DNA of 8,277 nt from Gammaproteobacteria bacterium (GCA_012513235.1 JAAZCO010000079.1:1-8277); one strand, 5' to 3'. Shown: positions 1 to 6,703, counted from the first letter of the stretch. Notes: generated from the letters alone by a model not told the origin. Numbers and translations: made by a program.

Positions 1-372
1 CAAGGGCATCAGCACGTTATCCAACACGCTAAAAGCGCTGATCAAATGGTGGAACTGAAAGACAAAACCAATCGACTCACTGCGCAACTGTGTACGCTGC
101 TGCTCATCCAAACCTTGGGTGAGATGCCCTTGAATACGCAATTCACCCGATGAGGTCACATCCAGCAAACCCATCACATTGAGCAAGGTACTTTTACCTG
201 AACCTGAGGTACCCACTAAGGCCACCAACTCACCGCGACTGACCTGCAGGGAAATATCATGCAGCACATGATTTTCCAGCGGCGTACCTGCGTTAAAGAT
301 TTTATTGACTTGATCTAACTGCAGTACGATATTTTGCTCAGCAGCGTGAGTGAGAATACGTGATTTAGACAT
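1..372 (-). CDS. ABC exporter ATP-binding subunit (LolD/MacB type), 3' part missing
   Basis: This is the cytoplasmic ATPase of the exporter encoded by the two genes upstream. Only the first 124 residues are present, because the gene runs off the left edge of the window. Visible are a Walker A motif GTSGSGKST at residues 54-62, followed by LLNVMGLLD, and a Q-loop around Q106 in the stretch FVFQFHHLISAFSVLDNVLMPL. FQFHHL followed by a LENV/LDNV-like stretch is typical of the LolD/MacB/FtsE branch that partners FtsX-type permeases. The signature motif, Walker B and H-loop would lie outside the window. The ATG at 372-370 overlaps the last 8 bases of the permease gene, including its stop codon, which suggests translational coupling. 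The class is certain; the substrate is unknown. Confidence 0.93.
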   Translation of the reverse strand, partial: MSKSRILTHAAEQNIVLQLDQVNKIFNAGTPLENHVLHDISLQVSRGELVALVGTSGSGKSTLLNVMGLLDVTSSGELRIQGHLTQGLDEQQRTQLRSESIGFVFQFHHLISAFSVLDNVLMPL

Positions 373-1606
373 AGCGAATCGCCACCGCCGGATCATAGTT
401 GGCCGCACGTCGCGCTGGCACCATCGCCGCAATCACCCCTGCTGCGGTAGCAATACTAATCGCTGAGATCAGTATGGATGGCTCCAAGCGGATCACAAAC
501 AAACGATCGCCGAAAGTATTAAATACTTGCACCAAAGTAAAGCCAACCGCCACACCCAGCAAAGACCCAGCCAATCCGAGCAAACCACCTTGCAGCAAAA
601 ATACGCGCAAAATCTGCTGCTGCGAACTACCCATCGCCCGTAAAATACCAATCTCACGGGTACGCTGCACCACACTCACTGCCAAAACACTGGCAATACC
701 AAAAATCACCGACAAGGCGACAAACACGCGAATCATCTGCGTGGTCATAGTTTGTGAGCGCAAGGCATTGAGCAGTTGACCGTTACTTTCCATCCAACTT
801 TGCACATGCAGACCCGTGAGTTTTTTAATGCGCTGCGCCCAGTATTCAGCGGCAAACACATCAGCGATTTTTAGCTCCAAAATGGTAATGCCACCGGGTA
901 AGTTGAGCAGTGACTGCGCTTGTTTAAGGTCGGTATAGACATAACGGCTATCGAGCTCGCGCACACCCAATTCAAAAACACCCGCGACATCCATCACCGT
1001 TTGGCGATTATCACCGGCATCTAAACGTAACTTATCACCGGCGCGCAAGCCTAAGTCTTCAGCCAACTGCTGACCAATCAGCACATTATTAGCGCCGACA
1101 CTAAAGCGCCCGTCTTGCAGATACTCTTCCAGTTCAATAATGCCCTTATAGCGCGCAGGCTCAATGCCCATAATGGCAATCGAAGCACGGGCAGTGCCTT
1201 TTTGCGCAAAAGCTGGACCAGAAATCAAGGGCGAGACTGTACTTAAAGCTGGATTTTCATCCAAAGCATCGCGCACTTCTTGCCAGTTATTGATGGTTTG
1301 CAGATTCTGTGCGCGCGGACTTTCCAGCGCCCAAATGTATTTGCCTTCGGGAGTTTCGGAGAAGTTATTGTGTTGGCGAGTGGCTTCAATACGGATATGT
1401 GCTTGGGTACCCAAGGTCCGTTCGATGACGTTATTTTGCAGACCCATCATCAACGCAGTGATAAAGACAATCACCGCCGCACCCACGGAAATCGCCACGC
1501 TAATCAATAAGGTTTGCAACGGGTTATCCGCAAGAAAACGCAAAGCAATACGCCACTCAATCCATAATGAGTTGCGTAGATCACGCACTCGGCTAACGAA
1601 TGACAT
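365..1606 (-). CDS. ABC exporter permease, FtsX/LolC-E-like (MacB_PCD plus FtsX domains)
   Basis: Inner-membrane subunit of the exporter, 413 residues. It has one N-terminal membrane segment (about residues 30-53), a large periplasmic region (about 55-288) and three C-terminal membrane segments (about 291-313, 334-360 and 377-397). This is the four-segment plan of MacB, LolC/E and DevC permeases. The cytoplasmic coupling stretch QRTREIGILRAMG at 314-326 is the conserved FtsX-family contact with the ATPase. The N-terminal part (WIEWRIALRFLADNP, then GLQNNVIERTLGTQAHI) resembles LolC/LolE more than MacB. An in-frame start 24 codons further upstream is open, but the extra residues look unlike a permease N-terminus and would lie deep inside the adaptor gene. 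I therefore chose the ATG at 1606, preceded by a weak AGG-type ribosome site. The start overlaps the adaptor gene by 14 bases. Confidence 0.92.
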   Translation of the reverse strand: MSFVSRVRDLRNSLWIEWRIALRFLADNPLQTLLISVAISVGAAVIVFITALMMGLQNNVIERTLGTQAHIRIEATRQHNNFSETPEGKYIWALESPRAQNLQTINNWQEVRDALDENPALSTVSPLISGPAFAQKGTARASIAIMGIEPARYKGIIELEEYLQDGRFSVGANNVLIGQQLAEDLGLRAGDKLRLDAGDNRQTVMDVAGVFELGVRELDSRYVYTDLKQAQSLLNLPGGITILELKIADVFAAEYWAQRIKKLTGLHVQSWMESNGQLLNALRSQTMTTQMIRVFVALSVIFGIASVLAVSVVQRTREIGILRAMGSSQQQILRVFLLQGGLLGLAGSLLGVAVGFTLVQVFNTFGDRLFVIRLEPSILISAISIATAAGVIAAMVPARRAANYDPAVAIRYV

Positions 1607-2801
1607 GCGGTGCCTGCTCAAAGCGCACACGCGCACGTTGCCCAGCACTGAGTTGGTCGGCTTGCACCACGACATCACCTTGATCTAAGCCGGACACCAC
1701 TTCACTGTGGGTCATATTTCGCAAACCCAACTCGACAGTAACAGCCTCAACGGCGCCATCGCGCCAGCGCAGAACTTGGGCTTGTCCCGCACTATTAGTA
1801 ATCAGGTAATCATTGGGCAACACCAAGGTCGCCGCACGCTCGGCCGCGATGATATTGGCGGACACGGTCATGCCTTGCAAAAAGGCTTTATCGGCTGTGG
1901 TGCTGTCGGCCAACACGCGGATATGCACATCAATGGTACCGCGCGTACTGTCCACCGCTGGAGCGATAAAGCTCACCACACCTTGCACACTGTGTTCAGG
2001 CCAAGCATCGGCAATCAACTGCACCGGTTGTTGCAATTGCAGGGGCGCGAAGTTTTTCTCATCCAAGGCCACCACCACCTCAAGACCATCACTGGCGCTG
2101 CCGTCACGATCAAGACCATCGCTGCGGGCAATTTCTAACAGCACTTTACTGGGCTGCACCAAATCACCTGGCTCAACATTACGCGTTTGTACACGGCCAG
2201 CAAAGGGTGCATAGATGCGGGTTTTCGCCAATTCCGCTTCAGCACTGCTGATGCGCTGCTGTAACAAACGCTCTTCCGTGCTGCCGACGGCTAAAGAATC
2301 TGCAGAGAGTTGCGCACGGGTTAAGGCAGTTTTAGCATTGAGTTCGATGCGCTGGGCTTGCTCTGCTTGCTCAGCAGAGATCATACCCTTAGCCACTAAA
2401 GACTCACGACGACGAGCTTCACGGCTGGCTTGACGCAGATTATCACGCGCCTCCACTAAAGCAGCCTGCGCTTGCGGGCGGCTGACCTTGTACAATTGCT
2501 GCAATAGGGTTTGCGCTTGGGCTAAGCGCGACTGCAACTCTTCCGGATTGAGTTCGAGCAGCAAATCGCCTTTGCTAACGCGATCACCCTCACGCACATG
2601 GCGCGCGATCACGGTACCGGTGATTTCACTGCCGATGCGCGCCAGTGTTTGATAACGCACTTCGCCACTGGCAACAATGCGCAGCTCAAGTGGCATCGGC
2701 TCGATGGTTAAAGCCGGCACCACCGGCCCACGCCATTTTTGTACGCCAACCACAGCGGCAATACACAGCCCAGCGATGACAATTCCCGAGACAATGCGCA
2801 T
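1593..2801 (-). CDS. Periplasmic adaptor (HlyD/MacA-type membrane fusion protein)
   Basis: First gene of the exporter operon, 402 residues. It has an N-terminal membrane anchor or uncleaved signal (about residues 2-21), then a split lipoyl domain (about 57-84 ending in GDRVSKGDLLLELNP, and 196-226 containing YAPFAGRVQTRNVEPGDLV). The two halves flank a long alpha-helical hairpin rich in A, Q, R and E (about 86-195). A beta-barrel domain (about 240-320) and a membrane-proximal domain (to about 390) follow. Such adaptors join an inner-membrane ABC pump to an outer-membrane channel. An ATG 45 bases further upstream is open, but the ATG at 2801 is favoured. An AAGGGG ribosome site lies 5 bases before it, and the hydrophobic anchor then begins at residue 2. 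Residues 227-240 form an odd SDGLD...SDGLE insert with a repeated DNA core. The gene order adaptor-permease-ATPase matches DevBCA-type exporters. Confidence 0.93.
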   Translation of the reverse strand: MRIVSGIVIAGLCIAAVVGVQKWRGPVVPALTIEPMPLELRIVASGEVRYQTLARIGSEITGTVIARHVREGDRVSKGDLLLELNPEELQSRLAQAQTLLQQLYKVSRPQAQAALVEARDNLRQASREARRRESLVAKGMISAEQAEQAQRIELNAKTALTRAQLSADSLAVGSTEERLLQQRISSAEAELAKTRIYAPFAGRVQTRNVEPGDLVQPSKVLLEIARSDGLDRDGSASDGLEVVVALDEKNFAPLQLQQPVQLIADAWPEHSVQGVVSFIAPAVDSTRGTIDVHIRVLADSTTADKAFLQGMTVSANIIAAERAATLVLPNDYLITNSAGQAQVLRWRDGAVEAVTVELGLRNMTHSEVVSGLDQGDVVVQADQLSAGQRARVRFEQAPHVIR

Positions 2802-2935
2802 GCCAACCCCTTCAATTGATGCTAAATCTGCATTAACGCAGCACAACTGTTACTCAAGCAACTCTGAAACCACTCTCAAGCCAAGCTCAATCTGCTTTAA
2901 AAGCTGTCAAGCGCTTGCCACCCAACTCAAGCGGG
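2802..2935. other. Spacer between the cvfB-like gene and the exporter operon, with CTCAAGC repeats
   Basis: This 134-base spacer follows the stop of the cvfB-like gene and precedes the exporter. I see no convincing terminator, so read-through into the exporter is possible. The plus strand holds three copies of CTCAAGC (2853-2859, 2875-2881, 2926-2932) and a perfect 10-bp palindrome CAAGCGCTTG (2908-2917). A weak minus-strand promoter may exist (TAGCAT-like -10 about 35 bases before the adaptor ATG). The repeats may be operator half-sites; that is inference. Confidence 0.35.
2807..2812 (-). promoter_or_regulatory. Ribosome binding site deciding the adaptor start
   Basis: On the minus strand this reads AAGGGG, 5 bases before the ATG at 2801-2799. 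The alternative in-frame ATG at 2846 has no comparable site, so the shorter protein is preferred. Confidence 0.7.
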
Positions 2936-3772
2936 TTAAACCAGCTCAATACCATCGGGCAGAATACGGATAATACCGTGCTTATACAGACCACCTATGG
3001 CTTTTTTAAAGTTGCCTTTACTCACCCCAAAGGTCTCAGCAATCAAAGGCGCTGGGCTTTTATCGCTCAAGGGCAAACGACCGTTATTGGCATCGAGCTT
3101 GGCTAGAATGGCTTCACTGAGTGCATCACGCAGCTCTTGGCCTTGGGGCTGTAAGCTCAGGTTAATCAAACCATCTTCACGAATCTCACGAATAAAGCCG
3201 CGCTCTTGCATACCGCCACGCAAAAACTTAAAGGCTTCATTCTTATGAATCAAACCCCAATGCTTACCGTTGATAATGGCCTTAAAGCCCAAATCTGTAG
3301 CTTCAGCAACCAGCAAATCCACTTCTTCGCCGACGCTATACTCAGCCGGTACTTGATCCAGATAACGGTCTAAACGCGCCGTAGCAGTAATACGCTTGGT
3401 ACGCTCATCAATATAGGCATACACCACGCAATAATCACCAATCTGCAGCGGACGCTTTTCTTCTGAGTGCGGCAATAATAAATCTTTGTTTAAACCCCAA
3501 TCCAAAAACAAACCAATGCGGTTGATATCCACCACTTTCAGACTGGCAAACTCACCGACTTTAATGGTCGGCTTGCGGCTGGTGGCAATAATGCGATCTT
3601 CACTGTCCAGATACACAAAGACGTTAACCCAATCTTCATCTTCGCAGGGCTCACCCTTAGGCATTTCACGCCGTGGTAAAAGAATATCCCCTTGCGGACC
3701 GCCATCCAAATACACGCCAAAATCAGCCTGTCGAATGACCTGCAGGGTATTCATATCTCCAATCAACGCCAT
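2936..3772 (-). CDS. CvfB/YitL-like S1-domain RNA-binding protein
   Basis: A cytoplasmic nucleic-acid-binding protein of the CvfB (YitL) family, 278 residues, the usual family length. In order it shows an N-terminal OB/S1-like domain (about 1-65, with DFGVYLDGGPQGDILLPRRE), a second S1 domain (about 66-137, with NRIGLFLDWGLNKDLLLPHSEE), a third S1-like domain (about 145-206, with LGFKAIINGKHWGLIHKNE) and a C-terminal winged helix (about 213-278, with IAETFGVSKGNFKKAIGGLYKHGIIRI). CvfB is known in staphylococci as an RNA-binding virulence regulator; its role in Pseudomonas-like bacteria is unclear. The ATG at 3772 gives the family-typical MALIG start and has AAGGTG about 7 bases upstream. The internal ATG at 3754 is less likely because its GGAG lies only 2 bases away. 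A possible -10 (CATAAT on the minus strand) lies at 3808-3813, so the gene may have its own promoter. Confidence 0.9.
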   Translation of the reverse strand: MALIGDMNTLQVIRQADFGVYLDGGPQGDILLPRREMPKGEPCEDEDWVNVFVYLDSEDRIIATSRKPTIKVGEFASLKVVDINRIGLFLDWGLNKDLLLPHSEEKRPLQIGDYCVVYAYIDERTKRITATARLDRYLDQVPAEYSVGEEVDLLVAEATDLGFKAIINGKHWGLIHKNEAFKFLRGGMQERGFIREIREDGLINLSLQPQGQELRDALSEAILAKLDANNGRLPLSDKSPAPLIAETFGVSKGNFKKAIGGLYKHGIIRILPDGIELV

Positions 3773-3913
3773 GCCTATGCACCTTATTTCAACACTTAAA
3801 GAAAGCTATTATGCCTGTTTCGCAAGCACTAGCGGAGGATTTAATGACGCACCCCGCCTGCAGTTGCTGCAAATCAAAACAAGCTGCTGTAGCAACCGGG
3901 TAATTGCACGTCT

Positions 3914-4840
3914 TTATTCATCGAGCAACAGTCGTTCTGCAACCACTTCAGCTAAACGGTCAGGCTGAAACTTAGACAAAAAGTTATCACAACCGACTTT
4001 TTTCACCATCGCGGCGTTAAAACTGCCCGACAGCGAAGTATGCATCACGACATACAAATCTTTTAAACGCGGATCTTGACGAATCTCTGTGGTCAGACGG
4101 TAACCATCCATTTCCGGCATTTCTGCATCGGTGATCACCATCAAAAGTTTGTCGGTCAATACCTCACCCTGATCAGCCCACTCCTGCAACTGACGCAAGC
4201 CTTTTAAGCCATCAGTGGCTTTGTGCACAATCATGCCCAATTGACCTAAAGCATCAGTGAGTTGGTGAATTGCGACCCTTGAATCATCAACAATCAACAC
4301 CTCACGACCACGCGCCTTACTTAAGACCGGACTGCTGAGTGTTTCTTCAGAAATTTTAGTGTTCATCGGCACAATTTCTGCAAGCACTTTTTCCACGTCG
4401 ATGATTTCGACAATCGCATCATCGACATTGGTAATCGCCGTTAAATAATGCTGACGACCTGCTGTACGCGGTGGCGGCTGAATAGTGCCCCACGTCAGGT
4501 TGACAATACGCTCTACACTGCCAATCAAAAATGCTTGAATAGAGCGGTTGTACTCAGTCACGATCACCGTGCTGTTTTCGTTAGGAATCAAGGCGCGCAT
4601 GCCCACTGCTTGGGCTAAATCAATCACCGGAATGGTTTTGCCACGCAGAGTAATCACACCACACATATGCGGGTGGCGCTGCGGAATTAAATTCAATTTA
4701 GGTAGGCGCACCACTTCTTGTACTTTAAAGACGTTGATGGCAAACAGCTGGCGACCGTGCAGGCGAAACATTAAAATTTCAAGACGGTTCTCACCTACAA
4801 GTTGCGTACGCTGATCAATACTATCAATAAGACTTGCCAT
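3914..4840 (-). CDS. cheV: Chemotaxis coupling protein CheV (CheW-CheY fusion)
   Basis: A cytoplasmic chemotaxis protein that links receptors to the CheA kinase and is tuned by phosphorylation; 308 residues, the normal CheV length. Residues about 17-158 are a CheW domain (ILMFRLHGRQLFAINVFKVQEV, then HMCGVITLRGKTIPVIDLAQAVG). Residues about 179-305 are a receiver domain: acidic pair D185/D186 in VLIVDDSR, phosphoacceptor D238 in ITDAEMPEMDGY, T268 in VMHTS and K290 in FLSKF. All residues needed for phosphorylation are present, so the receiver should be functional. The ATG at 4840 has AAGGTGG at 4847-4853, 6 bases upstream. No other che or flagellar gene is in the window, so this is a stand-alone copy. 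A candidate sigma-28 promoter lies just upstream, which fits co-regulation with flagella. A hairpin after the stop lacks a T run, so no clear terminator separates it from the cvfB-like gene. Confidence 0.96.
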   Translation of the reverse strand: MASLIDSIDQRTQLVGENRLEILMFRLHGRQLFAINVFKVQEVVRLPKLNLIPQRHPHMCGVITLRGKTIPVIDLAQAVGMRALIPNENSTVIVTEYNRSIQAFLIGSVERIVNLTWGTIQPPPRTAGRQHYLTAITNVDDAIVEIIDVEKVLAEIVPMNTKISEETLSSPVLSKARGREVLIVDDSRVAIHQLTDALGQLGMIVHKATDGLKGLRQLQEWADQGEVLTDKLLMVITDAEMPEMDGYRLTTEIRQDPRLKDLYVVMHTSLSGSFNAAMVKKVGCDNFLSKFQPDRLAEVVAERLLLDE

Positions 4841-4860
4841 CGATTACCACCTTTAAAATC

Positions 4861-5087
4861 ATAATATAGGTATATCGGCCTCAACAGATAAAGCATAAGC
4901 GCCTGATACTGGAATATGCAGCCATTATAGCCAACCGTGTAAAGCATACTGCACAGCGCAGGCACAGTCTAAAACACAGCGCAAGGGCGCGAGACCATGG
5001 CTGTATAGCAGACATCACAATATAAGAGATTGACCGACGTTAGAATCAGCAGCCAACGAAGAACTACAAGACGGGAATATCGACAAC
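4861..5087. other. Non-coding gap between thrH and cheV
   Basis: No convincing gene on either strand. Besides the sigma-28-like site, the minus strand has a perfect TATAAT at 4929-4924, but the hexamer 17 bases upstream (GCAGTA) is a poor -35, so a sigma-70 promoter is only possible. A 9-bp direct repeat CACAGCGCA occurs at 4952-4960 and 4975-4983, 23 bp apart, just upstream of that TATAAT. In 4990-5087 I see nothing I can name. Confidence 0.4.
4872..4898 (-). promoter_or_regulatory. Candidate sigma-28 (FliA) promoter of cheV
   Basis: Read on the minus strand, TTATGCTT (4898-4891), 11 bases, then GCCGATAT (4879-4872). The enteric sigma-28 consensus is TAAAGTTT-N11-GCCGATAA, so the match is 5 of 8 and 7 of 8 with the exact spacing. 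The -10 element ends 31 bases before the cheV ATG, leaving room for a short leader and the ribosome site. Sigma-28 transcribes late flagellar and chemotaxis genes, which fits cheV. This comes from motif reading only. Confidence 0.55.
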
Positions 5088-5133
5088 AATACAAAACTGC
5101 GCAGCAGAGTGGGCACGGATGCCCGCCCTGCTG
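5088..5133 (-). terminator. Probable intrinsic terminator of thrH
   Basis: A hairpin 11 bases after the thrH stop. Outer arms CAGCAG (5102-5107) and CTGCTG (5128-5133) pair perfectly. Inner arms GGGCA (5111-5115) and TGCCC (5120-5124) close a 4-base loop, with a 3-base imperfect stretch between the stems. On the minus strand it is followed after a few bases by GTTTTGTATTGTT, a moderate T-rich tail. The tail is not a clean run, so strength is uncertain. Confidence 0.6.
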
Positions 5134-5144
5134 ATATCAAGCTG

Positions 5145-5762
5145 TTACAGGCTCAGGTCACGCACTGAAGCTTTGAGGAACTCTTTTTTCAGATCGTCAA
5201 AGGTGTGTACGGCTGGGAACTGTGGGAACTCAGCAATCACATTATCCGGCGCGTGGAATAAAATACCCGCATCCGCTTCCGACAGCATGGTGGTGTCGTT
5301 GTAGGAATCACCTGCCGCAATAATACGGTAGTACAAGGTTTTCAGCGCTAAGACTGACTGACGCTTAGGATCCTTTTGACGTAACTTATAGTCAACCACA
5401 CGACCGTTTTCATCGGTCACCAACTTGTGGCACAACAAAGTTGGGAAACCCAGTTGACGCATCAAGGGCTGGGAGAACTCATAAAAGGTGTCTGACAGAA
5501 TGACAACTTGGAAACGCTCACGCAACCAATTGACAAACTCCACAGCACCTTCGAGCGGCTTGAGTGTAGCGATCACTTCTTGGATGTCATTTAAGGTCAG
5601 ACCATGCTCATCCAAAATACGCAAACGCTGTTTCATCAGCACATCGTAATCAGGGATATCACGCGTGGTCGCCCGGAGTGATTCGATACCAGTTTTTTCG
5701 GCAAAGGCAATCCAGATTTCTGGAACCAATACACCTTCAAGGTCAAGGCAGGCGATTTCCAC
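5145..5762 (-). CDS. thrH: ThrH phosphoserine phosphatase / homoserine phosphotransferase
   Basis: A cytoplasmic HAD-superfamily enzyme of 205 residues, the same length as P. aeruginosa ThrH, which it matches over long stretches as far as I recall (start MEIACLDLEGVLVPEIW, middle RERFQVVILSDTFYEFSQP). ThrH dephosphorylates phosphoserine and can pass the phosphate to homoserine, linking serine and threonine synthesis. HAD motif I is DLEG with nucleophile D7 and E9; motif II is S90-D91 in ILSDT; K133 lies in QKDPKR; motif III/IV is GDSYND at 151-156. All catalytic residues are present. The start is GTG at 5762-5760, preceded by GAGGAA at 5768-5773 with 5 bases of spacing. The gene is divergent from cysH, a pairing I recall as conserved in Pseudomonas. 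A terminator-like hairpin just upstream of the ribosome site suggests possible attenuation. Confidence 0.96.
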   Translation of the reverse strand: MEIACLDLEGVLVPEIWIAFAEKTGIESLRATTRDIPDYDVLMKQRLRILDEHGLTLNDIQEVIATLKPLEGAVEFVNWLRERFQVVILSDTFYEFSQPLMRQLGFPTLLCHKLVTDENGRVVDYKLRQKDPKRQSVLALKTLYYRIIAAGDSYNDTTMLSEADAGILFHAPDNVIAEFPQFPAVHTFDDLKKEFLKASVRDLSL

Positions 5763-5767
5763 AGCAA

Positions 5768-5773
5768 TTCCTC
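5768..5773 (-). promoter_or_regulatory. Ribosome binding site for the GTG start of thrH
   Basis: GAGGAA on the minus strand, 5 bases before the GTG at 5762. It fixes the start at the residue expected for ThrH (MEIACLD) despite the lack of an ATG there. Confidence 0.75.
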
Positions 5774-5780
5774 ATCACAT

Positions 5781-5803
5781 AAAAAAGAGGCACTCTAGCC
5801 CCT
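5781..5803 (-). terminator. Terminator-like hairpin in the thrH leader (possible attenuator)
   Basis: On the minus strand AGGGGC, a 6-base loop TAGAGT, then GCCTCT followed by five further T. The arms pair over 6 bp with one G-U pair. This is the shape of an intrinsic terminator, but it lies 18 bases before the thrH start with no gene upstream on that strand. It could stop leader transcripts conditionally or be chance. No alternative antiterminator or leader peptide is obvious. Confidence 0.45.
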
Positions 5804-5920
5804 CCCTCCAGTCCATGCAAGAACCACATGCGTTATAACGGCAATTTCCCTACAGCATCTAGACCCACAAAGCATAAGCATAACGGTTTTTATTCGTTCT
5901 AATCACTCCACGCTTCTTGC

Positions 5921-5926
5921 TATTAT
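5921..5926 (+). promoter_or_regulatory. Probable -10 element of cysH promoter
   Basis: TATTAT lies 40 bases before the cysH ATG. The positions for a -35 element (5898-5903, TCTAAT) match poorly, which would fit a promoter needing an activator. Sulphate assimilation genes in this group are known to use CysB, but I cannot identify a CysB site with confidence. An ATAACGG heptamer occurs at 5835-5841 and 5880-5886, upstream of this element. Confidence 0.4.
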
Positions 5927-5966
5927 GCAGCCCTGACTCACGCGCACCCTCTTTTAGGAATCCGAT

Positions 5967-6701
5967 ATGACCACCGCCATCGACCTACCGCAACTGATCG
6001 CTGATTGCACCGACGCCACACCACAAAGCATTCTCAAGCATGCCTTAGCCGCTTTCGGGGATGAACTGTGGCTGTCATTTAGCGGTGCAGAGGATGTGGT
6101 ACTGCTGGATATGGCATGGAAAATCAATCCGCAGGTTAAAGTCTTCAGTTTAGATACCGGGCGCCTGCACCCTGAAACCTATCGTTTTCTGGAGCAGGTG
6201 CGCGAGCATTATAAAATCAATATTGAAGTACTTTCACCCGACGCAACCCAGGTTGAAGCCTTAGTCCGCGAAAAAGGTTTATTTAGCTTTTATAAAGACG
6301 GGCATAACGAGTGCTGCGGTGTGCGTAAAATCGCGCCACTGCGCCGCAAGCTGGCCACAGTCAAAGCTTGGGCCACCGGCCAACGCCGTGATCAAAGCCC
6401 GGGCACACGCAGCCAAGTGGCGGCAGTCGAGCTCGATAGCGCCTTTTCTACGCCTGAACAGCCACTGTATAAATTTAACCCACTGGCACAAATGAGTAGC
6501 GAAGAGATCTGGGCTTATATCCGTATGCTGGAGCTGCCCTACAACAGCCTGCACGAGCGCGGCTTTATTAGCATTGGTTGCGAGCCTTGCACACGTCCCG
6601 TACTGCCCAATCAGCATGAGCGCGAAGGCCGCTGGTGGTGGGAAGAATCAACGCAAAAAGAGTGCGGATTACACTCCGGCAACATCATCGCCGCGCAATA
6701 A
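5967..6701 (+). CDS. cysH: Assimilatory (phospho)adenylyl-sulphate reductase, iron-sulphur type
   Basis: A cytoplasmic enzyme that reduces activated sulphate (APS) to sulphite with thioredoxin as electron donor; 244 residues, a usual length. The PP-loop nucleotide-binding stretch is LWLSFSGAEDVVLLDMA (about 34-50), followed by SLDTGRLHPETY and the conserved TGQRRDQSPGTR (137-148). C116-C117 in NECCGVRKI and C205-C208 in GCEPCTRP form the four-cysteine 4Fe-4S site that marks APS reductases and is absent from E. coli-type PAPS reductase. The catalytic cysteine is C233 in the C-terminal ECGLH. All key residues are present. The ATG at 5967 has AGGA about 7 bases upstream. The gene is followed closely by hairpins. 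Adenylyl-sulphate is the likely true substrate, although the gene symbol is shared with PAPS reductase. Confidence 0.96.
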   Translation: MTTAIDLPQLIADCTDATPQSILKHALAAFGDELWLSFSGAEDVVLLDMAWKINPQVKVFSLDTGRLHPETYRFLEQVREHYKINIEVLSPDATQVEALVREKGLFSFYKDGHNECCGVRKIAPLRRKLATVKAWATGQRRDQSPGTRSQVAAVELDSAFSTPEQPLYKFNPLAQMSSEEIWAYIRMLELPYNSLHERGFISIGCEPCTRPVLPNQHEREGRWWWEESTQKECGLHSGNIIAAQ

Positions 6702-6703
6702 CC

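Noticed and set aside
1164..1688. Plus-strand reading frame of 174 codons
   Set aside because: Antisense to the permease gene, which has clear membrane segments and FtsX motifs; the plus frame has low-complexity sequence without features.
2905..2910. Perfect TTGACA on the minus strand before the exporter operon
   Set aside because: No hexamer resembling TATAAT lies 15-19 bases downstream, so it was not called a promoter.
3863..3896. Inverted repeat GTTGCT/AGCAAC after cheV as a terminator
   Set aside because: Six-bp stem with a 22-base loop and no T run on the minus strand; too weak.
3486..3968. Plus-strand reading frame of 160 codons
   Set aside because: It is antisense to the cvfB-like gene and cheV, spans the intergenic region between them, and its translation has no domain; both opposite genes are clearly real.
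5775..5816. Possible leader peptide MDWREGLECLFFM before thrH
   Set aside because: No ribosome site precedes its ATG and it has no run of serine, threonine or other regulatory codons.
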